Assembly (NCBI RefSeq): GCF_021864465.1
Contig: NZ_JAKKUV010000004.1
Span: 206,617 to 270,616, forward strand
DNA length: 64,000 nt
Source of the DNA: Hyphobacterium sp. SN044
GTDB lineage: Bacteria > Pseudomonadota > Alphaproteobacteria > Caulobacterales > Maricaulaceae
Direction: 5' to 3'
Under the pieces are notes generated by a model. It searched no databases, was not told where the DNA came from, and was given only the letters and a program-made list of their open reading frames with translations. Below are positions 9,130 to 18,180 of the stretch, piece by piece. A program made the translations under genes and the position numbers. Every line of letters starts with the position of its first letter. Positions within the stretch are counted from its first letter, which is position 1.

Positions 9130-9167
9130 CAAATGCGAACGCCGGACAGAGGGGTCTGCCCGGCGTT
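9130..9167 (-). terminator. terminator of the RND efflux operon
   Basis: AACGCCGG-CAGA / TCTG-CCGGCGTT stem (9138-9167), 11 bases past the pump gene stop. On the minus strand a modest T tract (CGCATTTGC) follows. Confidence 0.65.
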
Positions 9168-9178
9168 CAGGATTGGCC

Positions 9179-12100
9179 CTACTCGGCCGGTTGAATGGTG
9201 CCGACATCGATGTCCGGCTGACCATCCTTGGTTTCGTGATAGCTGGACCCGATGCCCGGCTGACGCACGCCCGTCCAGGCGCCCACGAAGTGGCGCTTGA
9301 TGTCCACCCCGATGGCGTACATCGCCGGGACGAGGAAGAGCGTCAGGAACAGGGCGAACACGACCGCGAAGCCCAGACCCACGACCATCGGCTTCAGGAA
9401 CTGCGCCTGGGTCGAGGTCTCGGCCATCATCGGCAGGATGCCAAGGAAGGTCGTGACCGAGGTCAGAATGATCGGGCGGAAGCGTTGCACACCCGCGTCG
9501 ATCAGTGCCTGGAAGGCCCCCACGCCGTTGGTTCTGAGCCGGTTCACGAAGTCGACCAGGACCAGGTTGTCGTTGATCACGACCCCGGCCGCGGCCCCGA
9601 CCCCGAAGTAGGAGAACAGGCCGAACGAGATCCCGAAGACGAGGTGTCCGAACAGGGCACCGGCCAAAGCGAACGGAATGGCAATCAGGATCAGGAAGGG
9701 CTGGGCGTAGGATTTGAACGCGATCGCGAGCAGGATGTAGATGCCGCCCAGCATCAGGATGACGAGCCGGACAAGCTCGGCCATGAACTCACGCTGGCCT
9801 TCGGACTCGCCGGTCTCCTCGCGGCTGACGCCAGGGTGACGCTGTTCCCATTCCGGGAAGAAGTTCTGCTCCAGATTCTGGGAGACTTCCTGACGCGCGG
9901 CCGGATCGGTCAGCTCTGCGCTGACGGTCACCGTCCGCATGCGGTCGCGGCGGCTGATCCGGTTGAGACCCGGCGCGTATTCGACGTCGGCAATGGTTGC
10001 GAGCGGGACTTCGCGGCCGTCCGCGGTGCGGATACGGAAATCGTTCAGCGTGTCGAGCGAGGCCCGGGCTTCCCGCGGGAAGCGCAGCATCACGCGGACG
10101 TCCTGACCGTTGCGGGGCAGGCGCTGGATTTCCTCGCCATAGAAAGCCTGGCGGACCTGACGGGTCACATCGGCCAGCGTCAGACCGAGCGCCTGGGCAT
10201 CCGGGCGCAGGGTGAACTGAAGTTCGTCAAGCGAGGATTGCAGGTTGTCGACCACGTCATAGAGCGTGTCGTAGCTGCGCAACTCTTCCTTCAGGTCGTC
10301 GGCCGCCGCGCGCAGCTCGTCCAGATCGGTATGGCTGAGCGCGAAGCGGACAGACGAGCCGCCGCCGTCAAGAGAAGTATCGAGGCGGACTTCCTCGGCA
10401 TCCGGGATCGGACCGAGGAATTCGCGCATTTGCTGGGCCACGTCACGGGTCGGCAGGTGACCCGGACGTTCCGGGGGCTCGGGCAGGGTGATCCAGGCGC
10501 GCACGCCGCCATCGGTGGCCAGCGTGGCGCGGCCCTGGATCATGTCGCCTTCGCCCGGGAACATCTCGGCGTAATAGGCCTGCGTCTCTTCCTCGGCGCG
10601 CTCCAGTTGTGCGCGGACCTGCTCGGTCCGGTTCCAGGGCGTGCCTTCGGCCAGCGTGATGTTCACCCGGATCATCGTCGACTCGATCTCCGGCATGAAG
10701 ACCGATCCGACCCGGTTGGTCATCTGCAGGCCGATCGCCAGGACGAAGACACCGATGAAGAAGAAGAGCGTCGAGTATCGGCGCTGGACCGCAAAGACCG
10801 CGACCGGGCGATAGATGTGCCGGGCGAACCAGACCATCGAGTCGGCGATGCGTTCCTGCAGGTCGAGCAGAGGCTTGAAGAAGCCGCGGTTTTCCTGCGG
10901 CTTCATGTGCGACAGGTGAGCCGGCAGGATGAGCAGGGATTCGACCAGCGAGAAGCCGAGCGCGGCGATGACCACGATCGAAATCTGGGCCGTGTACTGG
11001 ACCACGGGGCCGGTCAGCAGCATCCAGGGCGCGAACATCATCATCGTCGTGATGACGGCGAAGATGACGGGCTTCAGCACCATCTGCGTGCCGACCACGG
11101 CGGCGGTCAGGCCGGTTTCGCCGCGTTCGACGCGGTTGTGGATGTTCTCGCCGACAATGATGGCGTCGTCGACGACGATGCCGATTACGATCAGGAAGGC
11201 GAACAGCGACAGCATGTTCAGCGTCACGCCGAACATCGGCAGCACAAGGAATGCGCCCAGGAAGGCCACGCCAATCCCTACCGTCACCCACAGCGCCACG
11301 ATGGGCCTGAGGAAGAGGATGAGGGTCAGCATCACCAGCAGCATGCCGAAGATGGCGCTCGACAGGATGGTCTCCATCCGGCCGCGGTAATCGTCCGAGG
11401 AGTCGAGCCAGGAGGTCAGCTGAACATTGTCCGGCAGCTCGGCATTCTTGCGTTCGATGTAGGCCGCGACGCCATCGGACACGGTCACCACGTCGGTGTT
11501 CTCGCCCGACATGACCGAGACCAGCGCCATCGTCTGGCCGTTGAACGTGCCGTGGATGTTGGCGTCGACAAGCCCGTCCATGACTTCGGCGACGTCGTCG
11601 ATGCGGATCGTGCCGCCCGCCGAGGTCTGGCGGATGATGATGTCTTCAAAGTCTTCCGCGGAATCCGCCAGCTGGCGCGCCGTGAGAGGCACGTCGCCGA
11701 TATCGGTGCGGACGTTGCCGGCGGAGGCGTTCAGCGAAGAGGAGCGCACCGAGCGGGCGATCTCGTCGAAGGTCAGGCCGTAGCGGCGCATGGCCTCCTG
11801 ATCGACTTCGATCGCGACTTCCTCTGGAATGACCGACATCAGTTCGACGAGCGAGGCACCAGGCACCTGGGCCGCCACTTCATCTCGGATTTCTTCGGCC
11901 ACACGCTGCAGGTCGCGGCGGGGCATGTCGCCATGGACTGCAAAGATCACGATCTGGTTCTGATCGCGCATCTGGGAAATGTTCGGGCGATAGGACGATG
12001 GCGGCAGGTTGTTGACCGAATTCACCCGCTGTTCGATCTGGTTCACGAATTCCTGAGTGTCGACCGAATTACGGCCTTCGATCCGGACATAGGCCGAACC

Positions 12101-12388
12101 TTCCCGGGCCGTGGAATAAAGCGTGTCGATGCCGTCAACGTCGGACACCGCTTCCTCGATGCGCAGGATGATCTGCTCTTCGACTTCCTGCGGCGATGCG
12201 CCCGGCCAGGCCACCGAAATCTCGACGCCCGGCATGGTCGCGGTCGGGAAGACTTCCCGGTTCATCGCGAAATATCCGAGGACGCCGCCGACAATGGCCA
12301 CCAACATCAACAGGTTGGCGGCGACGGAATTCTGGGCCCACCAGGCAATGATGCCGCGGTGTTCGGTCTGGTGATTGGGGTCGGTCAT
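9179..12388 (-). CDS. RND efflux transporter permease
   Basis: Inner-membrane proton-driven pump of the AcrB/HAE superfamily, 1069 aa, the usual size. The N-terminus (ANLLMLVAIVGGVLGYFAM, then PGASPQEVEEQI) is the first transmembrane helix and porter domain. The proton-relay aspartates lie in GIVVDDAIIVGEN at residues 407 and 408, the same numbering as AcrB. The second half repeats the fold and ends with FLTLFLVPAMYAI. It is last in an outer-membrane factor / adaptor / pump operon, 30 bases after the adaptor. Substrate cannot be told. No dedicated regulator lies beside the operon. Confidence 0.94.
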   Translation of the reverse strand: MTDPNHQTEHRGIIAWWAQNSVAANLLMLVAIVGGVLGYFAMNREVFPTATMPGVEISVAWPGASPQEVEEQIILRIEEAVSDVDGIDTLYSTAREGSAYVRIEGRNSVDTQEFVNQIEQRVNSVNNLPPSSYRPNISQMRDQNQIVIFAVHGDMPRRDLQRVAEEIRDEVAAQVPGASLVELMSVIPEEVAIEVDQEAMRRYGLTFDEIARSVRSSSLNASAGNVRTDIGDVPLTARQLADSAEDFEDIIIRQTSAGGTIRIDDVAEVMDGLVDANIHGTFNGQTMALVSVMSGENTDVVTVSDGVAAYIERKNAELPDNVQLTSWLDSSDDYRGRMETILSSAIFGMLLVMLTLILFLRPIVALWVTVGIGVAFLGAFLVLPMFGVTLNMLSLFAFLIVIGIVVDDAIIVGENIHNRVERGETGLTAAVVGTQMVLKPVIFAVITTMMMFAPWMLLTGPVVQYTAQISIVVIAALGFSLVESLLILPAHLSHMKPQENRGFFKPLLDLQERIADSMVWFARHIYRPVAVFAVQRRYSTLFFFIGVFVLAIGLQMTNRVGSVFMPEIESTMIRVNITLAEGTPWNRTEQVRAQLERAEEETQAYYAEMFPGEGDMIQGRATLATDGGVRAWITLPEPPERPGHLPTRDVAQQMREFLGPIPDAEEVRLDTSLDGGGSSVRFALSHTDLDELRAAADDLKEELRSYDTLYDVVDNLQSSLDELQFTLRPDAQALGLTLADVTRQVRQAFYGEEIQRLPRNGQDVRVMLRFPREARASLDTLNDFRIRTADGREVPLATIADVEYAPGLNRISRRDRMRTVTVSAELTDPAARQEVSQNLEQNFFPEWEQRHPGVSREETGESEGQREFMAELVRLVILMLGGIYILLAIAFKSYAQPFLILIAIPFALAGALFGHLVFGISFGLFSYFGVGAAAGVVINDNLVLVDFVNRLRTNGVGAFQALIDAGVQRFRPIILTSVTTFLGILPMMAETSTQAQFLKPMVVGLGFAVVFALFLTLFLVPAMYAIGVDIKRHFVGAWTGVRQPGIGSSYHETKDGQPDIDVGTIQPAE

Positions 12389-12418
12389 GACCGTCTCCTT
12401 CGCGCTGGGCGCGATTCC

Positions 12419-13708
12419 CTATTCGGCGCTGGCGAGATTGGCTGCCTGCTCGCCTGCATCATCGGTTTCGGTTTCGTCTTCGGCCTCTTCGTCTTCAGCG
12501 GAGAGGTCGGCGCTGAACTCCGGCAATTCCTCGCCATCGGCGGTCAGGGTTCGGATCCGCATGCCGTTGGATGCGGCCCGGACCGGCGAGGTGATCGCCA
12601 TTTCGCCTTCATGTACATCGCCCGAGACAACCAGGCGGTCGCGGCTGGACGAAATCACGCTGATGTTACGGAAGACGAGTGTGCCCCCGGCTTCGGCGAC
12701 ATAGACCGTGTCGGTGCCCCGCAGCGCGGAACGCGGCATGACGTAGGCGTTTTCCACGGTGCGGCCTTCGACCTCGGCATCGACGAACAAGCCCACGGGA
12801 AGCGGCGCGCCATTCTCGGCGGCTGCCTGACCATAGGGGTCGTTGACCACGGCGATGGCGTAAAGCACGCGGGTCTGCGGGTCGATCGTGCTGTCCGTGC
12901 GCACGAGTTGGGCCTGCCATTCGCGATGCACTCCCGCAAGCTCGGCGGACAGGGTCACATTCGGGCCGGGATTGGCTTCGGTCGCCTGGAAGGCCACCGG
13001 GATGTTCAGCATCGCCAGCTGGCTGTTGGTCAGCGGCAGGCGGATCTGCACGGCGTCCGTCGCGAACACCTGGCCGAGACGCGTGCCCGGGCCGACATAC
13101 TGGCCGAGGTCCGCGGACTTGGTCCGCACGCGGCCGTCGAACGGTGCGTAAATCCGCGTGCGCCCGAGGTTCAGCCGCGCTTCCTGAAGCTGGGCCTCGG
13201 CCGCAGCCAGGGCGGCTTGCGCCTGGGCCATCTGCGGTTCGCGCAGGGTCAGCGGCGACGCCTGGCCTTCGCCGATTTCTGCCCATTCGCTGGCGGCGAG
13301 TTCGGCTTCGGCTTCCTCGCGAACCAGCGCCTGACGGGCCTGGGCCACTTGCGCCGAGGCGCGGGTCACGGCGAGGCGATAGTCCGCATCGTCGATCTGG
13401 ATCAGCGTTTCGCCGGCCTCGAAGAAGCCGCCCTCGATGAAGTTCGGGTTCACATAGGTGATGCGGCCGGCCACTTGCGGAACCAGGTCGATCTGGGTCA
13501 ACGGGCTGACTTCGCCCTGCGTGTCGACATGAAGAACCACGTCGGTGCGCTCGATCGGCGCGGCGAAGACCGCGACCGGACGCGGGCGCGGATCGACGCG
13601 CTCGGGTCGAGGCGCGGTGACCTGCAACACGATGAAGGCGGCCACGAAGGCCAGGATGACGCCGACGGGCAGGAAAATGCCAACGAGACGGGATTTCGTC
13701 TTACTCAT
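12419..13708 (-). CDS. RND efflux periplasmic adaptor (HlyD/MFP family)
   Basis: Membrane-fusion protein linking the RND pump to the TolC-like channel, 429 aa. One N-terminal anchor helix (about residues 9-28) is followed by a lipoyl/barrel-sandwich region (VDTQGEVSPLTQIDLVPQVAGRI is split by the hairpin), an alpha-helical hairpin rich in Ala/Glu/Gln, then TRIYAPFDGRVRTKSADLG closing the lipoyl domain and beta-barrel segments. The last 40 residues are strongly acidic (SAEDEEAEDETETDDAGE), beyond the usual family end. It has an ATG at 13708 and lies 9 bases after the outer-membrane factor gene. Confidence 0.92.
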   Translation of the reverse strand: MSKTKSRLVGIFLPVGVILAFVAAFIVLQVTAPRPERVDPRPRPVAVFAAPIERTDVVLHVDTQGEVSPLTQIDLVPQVAGRITYVNPNFIEGGFFEAGETLIQIDDADYRLAVTRASAQVAQARQALVREEAEAELAASEWAEIGEGQASPLTLREPQMAQAQAALAAAEAQLQEARLNLGRTRIYAPFDGRVRTKSADLGQYVGPGTRLGQVFATDAVQIRLPLTNSQLAMLNIPVAFQATEANPGPNVTLSAELAGVHREWQAQLVRTDSTIDPQTRVLYAIAVVNDPYGQAAAENGAPLPVGLFVDAEVEGRTVENAYVMPRSALRGTDTVYVAEAGGTLVFRNISVISSSRDRLVVSGDVHEGEMAITSPVRAASNGMRIRTLTADGEELPEFSADLSAEDEEAEDETETDDAGEQAANLASAE

Positions 13709-13717
13709 AACGGTCTC

Positions 13718-15100
13718 CTATTCCTGCGCCGCGGACGGATAGGCGGGGAGGAAGTCGCCACCGAGGGCGAGATAGATGTCCACACGATTGGTGGCCCGCT
13801 CGCGGCGGGCGCTGATCAGAAGGCTCTCGGCGCTGATTCTACGGCTCTGCGCATCGAGCAGTTCAAAGATGGTGGCCAGACCGGAGCGGTATTGCCGCTC
13901 GACCAGGCCCTCGGCGGCCGCGGCCTGTTCGAAGGCTTCGGCCTGTGCTGCGAGACGGTCGGCGAGAAGCGCGTCTGAATAGATCGCGTCTTCCGCTTCG
14001 CGCCAGGCCGACAGCACCGTGTTCACATAGGTATGCAGCTGGGCGCGGGCGGCCGCTTCGGCGCGGTCGCGTTCGGCGCGCAGCGCACCGCCCGACCAGA
14101 TCGGCGCGGTCAGCGAGCCGATCAAATTGGTCACGAGCGTGTCGGCATCGAGCAGATCGCCAAGATCGCTGCCGCCGGTTCCGCTACGGCCGGTGAAGGA
14201 CAGGCGGGGTAGCAACGCGCGCCGGGCCTCGCTCGCGCGGTAGCCCGAGGCATTCAGGCGTGCTTCGGCGGCCAGGATATCCGGGCGGCGTACCAGCAGA
14301 TCGGCCGGCTCACCGAGACCTGTCAGATTGCCAAGCGTCGGGAGGTCGTTGTCGTGCGCGATCGTGTTCGACGGGTAGCGGCCGAGCAGGATTTCGAGCG
14401 ACCGGGCGGCGGACGCCTCGGCGCGCTGGCGCAGGGCCAGGGTCGAGCGGCTGGAGGCGAGGGCGCTGCGGAAGGTCCGCACGTCGGACGACCGCGACAC
14501 GCCGGCTTCGAAGCGGCGCTCGACGAAGGACAGCGAACGCTCCTTCATTTCCACGTCGCGCGCCGCGAGGTCGGTCTGCAGCCGCGCTTCGAGCAGCGAG
14601 AACCAGGCCTTGGCGACCTGAGCGGCGAGCGAAAGGCGCGCCGCTTCGAGATCGGCACCGCTGGCCTCGGCATCGGCCAGTCCGGCCCGCGCGCGATCGC
14701 TCAGACGGCCCCAGACATCGGCTTCCCAAGACACGGACAGATCCGCGCCGAAGGCGTTGCCGCCACCGGCGTTTGTCTCGGTCCGGGTCGCGTCGCCGCC
14801 GGCACCGATGGACGGCAGACGGCTCGAATTCGCGGCCCGGGCTGACGCGCGCGCCGCGTCGAAACGCGCCGCCGCGGCCGCCACGGACGGGTTCGCCCGC
14901 TGCGCTTCGGCGACAAGCTCGCCAAGACGCGGATCATTGAAGGTGGCCACCCAGTCGACCGGCAGGGGGCCGGCCTCAGCCGGACCGCTCCAGATGGAAC
15001 CGGCCGCGGGAAGTGCGGCGGAGCCCTGCGCCAGATCTGTGCTGGCGCAGGACGTTGCGGTGAGGCTCACCGCAGCGAGGAGGAGGAGACGACGTTTCAT
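13718..15100 (-). CDS. NodT-family outer-membrane efflux lipoprotein
   Basis: TolC-like outer-membrane channel, 460 aa. The start at 15100 gives a lipoprotein signal, MKRRLLLLAAVSLTATSC, with lipidation at Cys18; an in-frame extension to 15238 has no such signal and crosses the AT-rich promoter region. Long Ala/Arg/Glu-rich coiled segments in two repeats and RRPDILAAEARLNASGY are typical of the NodT/OprM group. It is the first gene of the RND operon. Transcription must start in the 273-base region shared with phoR. Confidence 0.92.
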   Translation of the reverse strand: MKRRLLLLAAVSLTATSCASTDLAQGSAALPAAGSIWSGPAEAGPLPVDWVATFNDPRLGELVAEAQRANPSVAAAAARFDAARASARAANSSRLPSIGAGGDATRTETNAGGGNAFGADLSVSWEADVWGRLSDRARAGLADAEASGADLEAARLSLAAQVAKAWFSLLEARLQTDLAARDVEMKERSLSFVERRFEAGVSRSSDVRTFRSALASSRSTLALRQRAEASAARSLEILLGRYPSNTIAHDNDLPTLGNLTGLGEPADLLVRRPDILAAEARLNASGYRASEARRALLPRLSFTGRSGTGGSDLGDLLDADTLVTNLIGSLTAPIWSGGALRAERDRAEAAARAQLHTYVNTVLSAWREAEDAIYSDALLADRLAAQAEAFEQAAAAEGLVERQYRSGLATIFELLDAQSRRISAESLLISARRERATNRVDIYLALGGDFLPAYPSAAQE

Positions 15101-15372
15101 ATTGTTGTTCAGATGTCCCGCATCGGAATTTTGGATGCATCCTATGTGTGCGCTCTCGAAAGTCAACAAACTTTTATCGAAAAACGCTAAAAGCTTAGCG
15201 AGTAACATGAAAAGCCTCTCGTTTTTCGTGATGCCCAATCAGGGGAGTCCGGAACAAATGTTTACGAAAGCAAACAAAATGCGCAGGGTCGGTGACCGGA
15301 CTCCCCCCGTGCGCGAGTGCGTGTCACAAGGCGGGGGCAATACTTCAAATTCGGCACGCTAACGAGTGAACT
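15101..15372. promoter_or_regulatory. divergent control region of efflux operon and phoR
   Basis: No gene. It is clearly more AT-rich than its surroundings, as expected for promoters. It holds a dyad CGCTAA-AAGC-TTAGCG (about 15185-15200) and a long-range inverted repeat, GGGGAGTCCGG at about 15242-15253 against CCGGACTCCCC at 15296-15307, framing an A-rich segment with AACAAATGTTTACG and GCAAACAAAATG. I cannot assign exact -35/-10 boxes. The repeats could be repressor sites or a structured leader for phoR. Confidence 0.5.
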
Positions 15373-16785
15373 TTGAGCAACCTTGATCCCCAGATTCGGG
15401 AACGTACGCGGCTCCGGCGCCGCGATGTGATCGCCCTGATCGCGATCGCGACGGTCGTGTTCATGGTCCTCGCCGTGACCGGGGGGATCGGGGTCTGGGA
15501 GGCGATCGCCAGCGCCGCGGCCATCGCCGCACTCGGGTTCATCTACTATCTGCTTGTGACCGCGCCGGTGAACCGGGAGCCGCCCGCGATCATCGCGCCG
15601 GCGGCGCGCCCGGCCGAAAATCCGCTGCAGCTGGCCGACACGATCGTCGCCCGCCTGCCGACACCCGTCCTGGTGATCGGTCCCGGCGGCCGGATCGAGC
15701 AGGCGAACCCGGCGGCGCGGGACTTTCTGGGCCTGGGCGCGGAGGGGGCGCAGCTCTCTGCCGTGCTTCGCCAGCCGAAAGTGCTGGAGTCGATCTCCGG
15801 CGCGCTGCGCGGGGAAAACCAGAAACCGGTGGAGTATTCGACGTTCGCTCCCATGGAGAGCCATATCCGCGCCCACGTGATTCCGCTGAAGACCGGACAG
15901 GAAGGGCCCTTCCCCTGGCGGGCGCTGCTGGTCATGGCGGACGAAACCTCGATCAAGCGCGCCGACCGGATGCGGGCCGATTTCCTGGCCAATGCCAGCC
16001 ATGAATTGCGCACGCCGCTGGCTTCGCTGGCGGGCTTCATCGAGACGCTGCGCGGACATGCGCGCGAGGATATCGGCGCCCGCGACCGCTTCCTGTCGAT
16101 CATGCACGATCAGACGGAACGCATGCGGCGCCTGATCGACGATCTTCTCTCGCTCAGCCGCGTGGAGATGGACGAGCACCTCCCGCCAAATGACGAGGTC
16201 GATATCGCCGCCATAGCCCGAGACACGATCGACGTGCTCGGACCGATCGCGCGCGAAAAGGGCGTCCTGATCGAGGCCGATGCCGACGAAGCCACGCTGG
16301 TCGTGGGGCAGCGCGACCAGTTGATCGAGGTGGCGCAAAACCTGGTCGAGAACGCGATCAAATATTCCGCCAGCGGATCGCGGGTTGTCATCGAGGTGCG
16401 CGGCGGATTGACCCGCGATCAGGCCGAACATTCCAGCCACGCACTGGGCAATCAGGCGGCGCGGGTCGCTATCGCGCTGCCGGGCGGGCCGATTTCGGGC
16501 CAGGCGAAGCGCCGCTTTGCCGTCATGCGCGTGCGCGATGCCGGGGTCGGAATCGAACGCCGCCACCTGCCCCGGTTGTCGGAGCGATTCTACCGGGTCG
16601 ACGGTCAGAAAAGCGGTCCCAAGGAAGGGACCGGGCTGGGGCTGGCGATCGTGAAACACATCATCAGCCGGCACCGCGGCGGCTTCATTGTGGAAAGCGC
16701 GCAGGGCGAAGGCTCCGTGTTTTCGGTCTTCATGCCCATGCCTGCGGCCAAAGCCGCGATTCAGGATGCCGCTTCCACGGAGTGA
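15373..16785 (+). CDS. phoR: phosphate regulon sensor histidine kinase PhoR
   Basis: Membrane-bound kinase that phosphorylates PhoB when phosphate is low, 470 aa. Two N-terminal helices (about 19-38 and 43-62) are followed by a PAS-like segment (about 88-190), a HisKA domain with phosphoacceptor His210 in NASHELRTPL, and HATPase_c with NLVENAIKYS, RDAGVGIERRHLPRLSERFYR and GTGLGLAIVKHII. About 35 extra residues lie between the N and G1 boxes. The start is a TTG; GAG lies 8 bases upstream and no better start exists in frame, so the exact start is uncertain. It is upstream of pstCAB-phoU-phoB but separated from them by a Pho box, so it may have its own promoter. Confidence 0.92.
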   Translation: MSNLDPQIRERTRLRRRDVIALIAIATVVFMVLAVTGGIGVWEAIASAAAIAALGFIYYLLVTAPVNREPPAIIAPAARPAENPLQLADTIVARLPTPVLVIGPGGRIEQANPAARDFLGLGAEGAQLSAVLRQPKVLESISGALRGENQKPVEYSTFAPMESHIRAHVIPLKTGQEGPFPWRALLVMADETSIKRADRMRADFLANASHELRTPLASLAGFIETLRGHAREDIGARDRFLSIMHDQTERMRRLIDDLLSLSRVEMDEHLPPNDEVDIAAIARDTIDVLGPIAREKGVLIEADADEATLVVGQRDQLIEVAQNLVENAIKYSASGSRVVIEVRGGLTRDQAEHSSHALGNQAARVAIALPGGPISGQAKRRFAVMRVRDAGVGIERRHLPRLSERFYRVDGQKSGPKEGTGLGLAIVKHIISRHRGGFIVESAQGEGSVFSVFMPMPAAKAAIQDAASTE

Positions 16786-16798
16786 CGGCCTACGGCGG

Positions 16799-16827
16799 TT
16801 GTCACGAAACTGTTGTGGAACTGACAT
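16799..16827 (+). promoter_or_regulatory. Pho box (three PhoB half-sites)
   Basis: Three 7-base direct repeats at exact 11-base steps: TTGTCAC (16799-16805), CTGTTGT (16810-16816) and CTGACAT (16821-16827), separated by GAAA and GGAA. This fits the PhoB consensus CTGTCAT with AT-rich 4-base spacers, though the second unit deviates. It lies about 94 bases before the pstC ATG, where PhoB would activate pstCAB-phoU-phoB. Confidence 0.8.
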
Positions 16828-16920
16828 ACAGCCGCAGCGAGGCGCGGTGTAGAGGCTGGCCGGATTGGACGGGTTTTGATCCGTTCAGTGAATGACAGGC
16901 AGCACTGGATACCGATTTTC

Positions 16921-18180
16921 ATGTCCGTCAGCGCGATTACAGGTCTTGCCCTGCTCGTCCTGATTGCGGCCGCCTTCTATGCGGGCCGCGCGCGCGCCGT
17001 TGCCGTGTCCGGCGACAAGCCCGTGCGCCTGCATTCCCTGCCGAACTATCACGGCTATTTCCTGGCCGCCTGGACGGCGATCCCCGCGCTTGCCGTCGTC
17101 GTCATCGCGACGATCGTCGAACGCCAGCTCGGCATGTCGGCCTGGACGTCGGCAGCCCTGACGGCGGTGCTCAGCGTGCTGGCCGGTCTCGCTGGCCTGT
17201 CCCTGGCCCGGCGGCGCATCAATACCGGCTTCCGCGCGCGGAACCATGTCGAGCGCCTGATCGACGTCGTCTTGCTGGCCAGCTCGGTCATCGCGATCCT
17301 GACGACGGTCGGCATCGTGGCCTCCCTGCTGTTCGAATCGCTGCGATTCTTCGAGGCGATCGACTGGCGAATCGACCGCTTCCTGTTCGGCCTCCACTGG
17401 AGCCCGCAGATTGCGATCCGCGCCGATCAGGTCGGCCAGTCCGGTGCGTTCGGTGCGGTGCCGCTGTTTGCCGGCACGGCGATGATCACGCTGATCGCGA
17501 TGATCGTGGCAGCGCCCGTGGGCCTGTTCTCGGCCATCTACCTGTCGGAATACGCCGGGCCGACGACGCGCCGCATCGTGAAGCCGCTTCTGGAAATCCT
17601 CGCGGGCATTCCGACCGTGGTTTACGGCTTCTTCGCGCTGCTCACCATCGGCCCCGCCATCCGCGGCGCGGCGGAATGGGTCGGCGACCTGACGGGCATC
17701 GTCGCGCTGCAGAATGCGGTGACGCAGAGCGCGCTGTCGGCCGGTCTGGTCATGGGCGTGATGATCATCCCCTTCGTGTCGTCACTGTCTGACGACGTGA
17801 TCAACGCCGTGCCGCAATCGCTGCGCGACGGCTCCTACGCGATGGGTGCCACCAAGTCCGAAACCGTGCGTGAAGTCATTCTGCCCGCCGCGTTGCCGGG
17901 CATTGTCGGCGCGCTGCTGCTGGCCGTCAGCCGCGCGGTTGGCGAGACGATGATCGTGGTCATGGCCGCCGGACAGGGCGCGAACCTGACCGGCAATCCG
18001 TTCGAATCGGTCACCACGATCACGGTTCAGATCGTGATGCTGCTGACCGGCGACCAGGAATTCGACAGCCCGAAGACGCTGTCCGCCTTCGCGCTGGGTC
18101 TTGTTCTCTTCGCCTTCACGCTCGTGCTGAACGTGATCGCGCTCCGGGTCGTTCAGAAATACCGGGAAAAGTATGACTAG
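16921..18180 (+). CDS. pstC: phosphate ABC transporter permease PstC
   Basis: Inner-membrane subunit of the high-affinity phosphate importer. I chose the ATG at 16921 (419 aa) because a hydrophobic helix then begins at once; TTG (16876) or GTG (16888) in the same frame would add up to 15 polar residues. The family core is clear: AAPVGLFSAIYLSEYA, EILAGIPTVVYGFFAL and the EAA loop SLRDGSYAMGATKSETVREV. It is longer at the N-terminus than the E. coli protein, with about 150 extra residues holding three or four additional helices, as in Caulobacter relatives. It is the first gene after the Pho box; its stop overlaps the pstA start by 8 bases. Confidence 0.93.
   Translation: MSVSAITGLALLVLIAAAFYAGRARAVAVSGDKPVRLHSLPNYHGYFLAAWTAIPALAVVVIATIVERQLGMSAWTSAALTAVLSVLAGLAGLSLARRRINTGFRARNHVERLIDVVLLASSVIAILTTVGIVASLLFESLRFFEAIDWRIDRFLFGLHWSPQIAIRADQVGQSGAFGAVPLFAGTAMITLIAMIVAAPVGLFSAIYLSEYAGPTTRRIVKPLLEILAGIPTVVYGFFALLTIGPAIRGAAEWVGDLTGIVALQNAVTQSALSAGLVMGVMIIPFVSSLSDDVINAVPQSLRDGSYAMGATKSETVREVILPAALPGIVGALLLAVSRAVGETMIVVMAAGQGANLTGNPFESVTTITVQIVMLLTGDQEFDSPKTLSAFALGLVLFAFTLVLNVIALRVVQKYREKYD

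Noticed and set aside
9173-13978. A 1601-codon open frame on the plus strand across the RND efflux genes
   Set aside because: It lies wholly antisense to three well-supported genes, is dominated by Arg/Gly/Asp/His composition, and shows no domain. Long antisense frames are expected in GC-rich DNA.
16876-16920. TTG or GTG start for pstC at 16876 or 16888
   Set aside because: It would add up to 15 polar residues before the first helix, and the ATG at 16921 gives the expected hydrophobic start; the choice remains uncertain.
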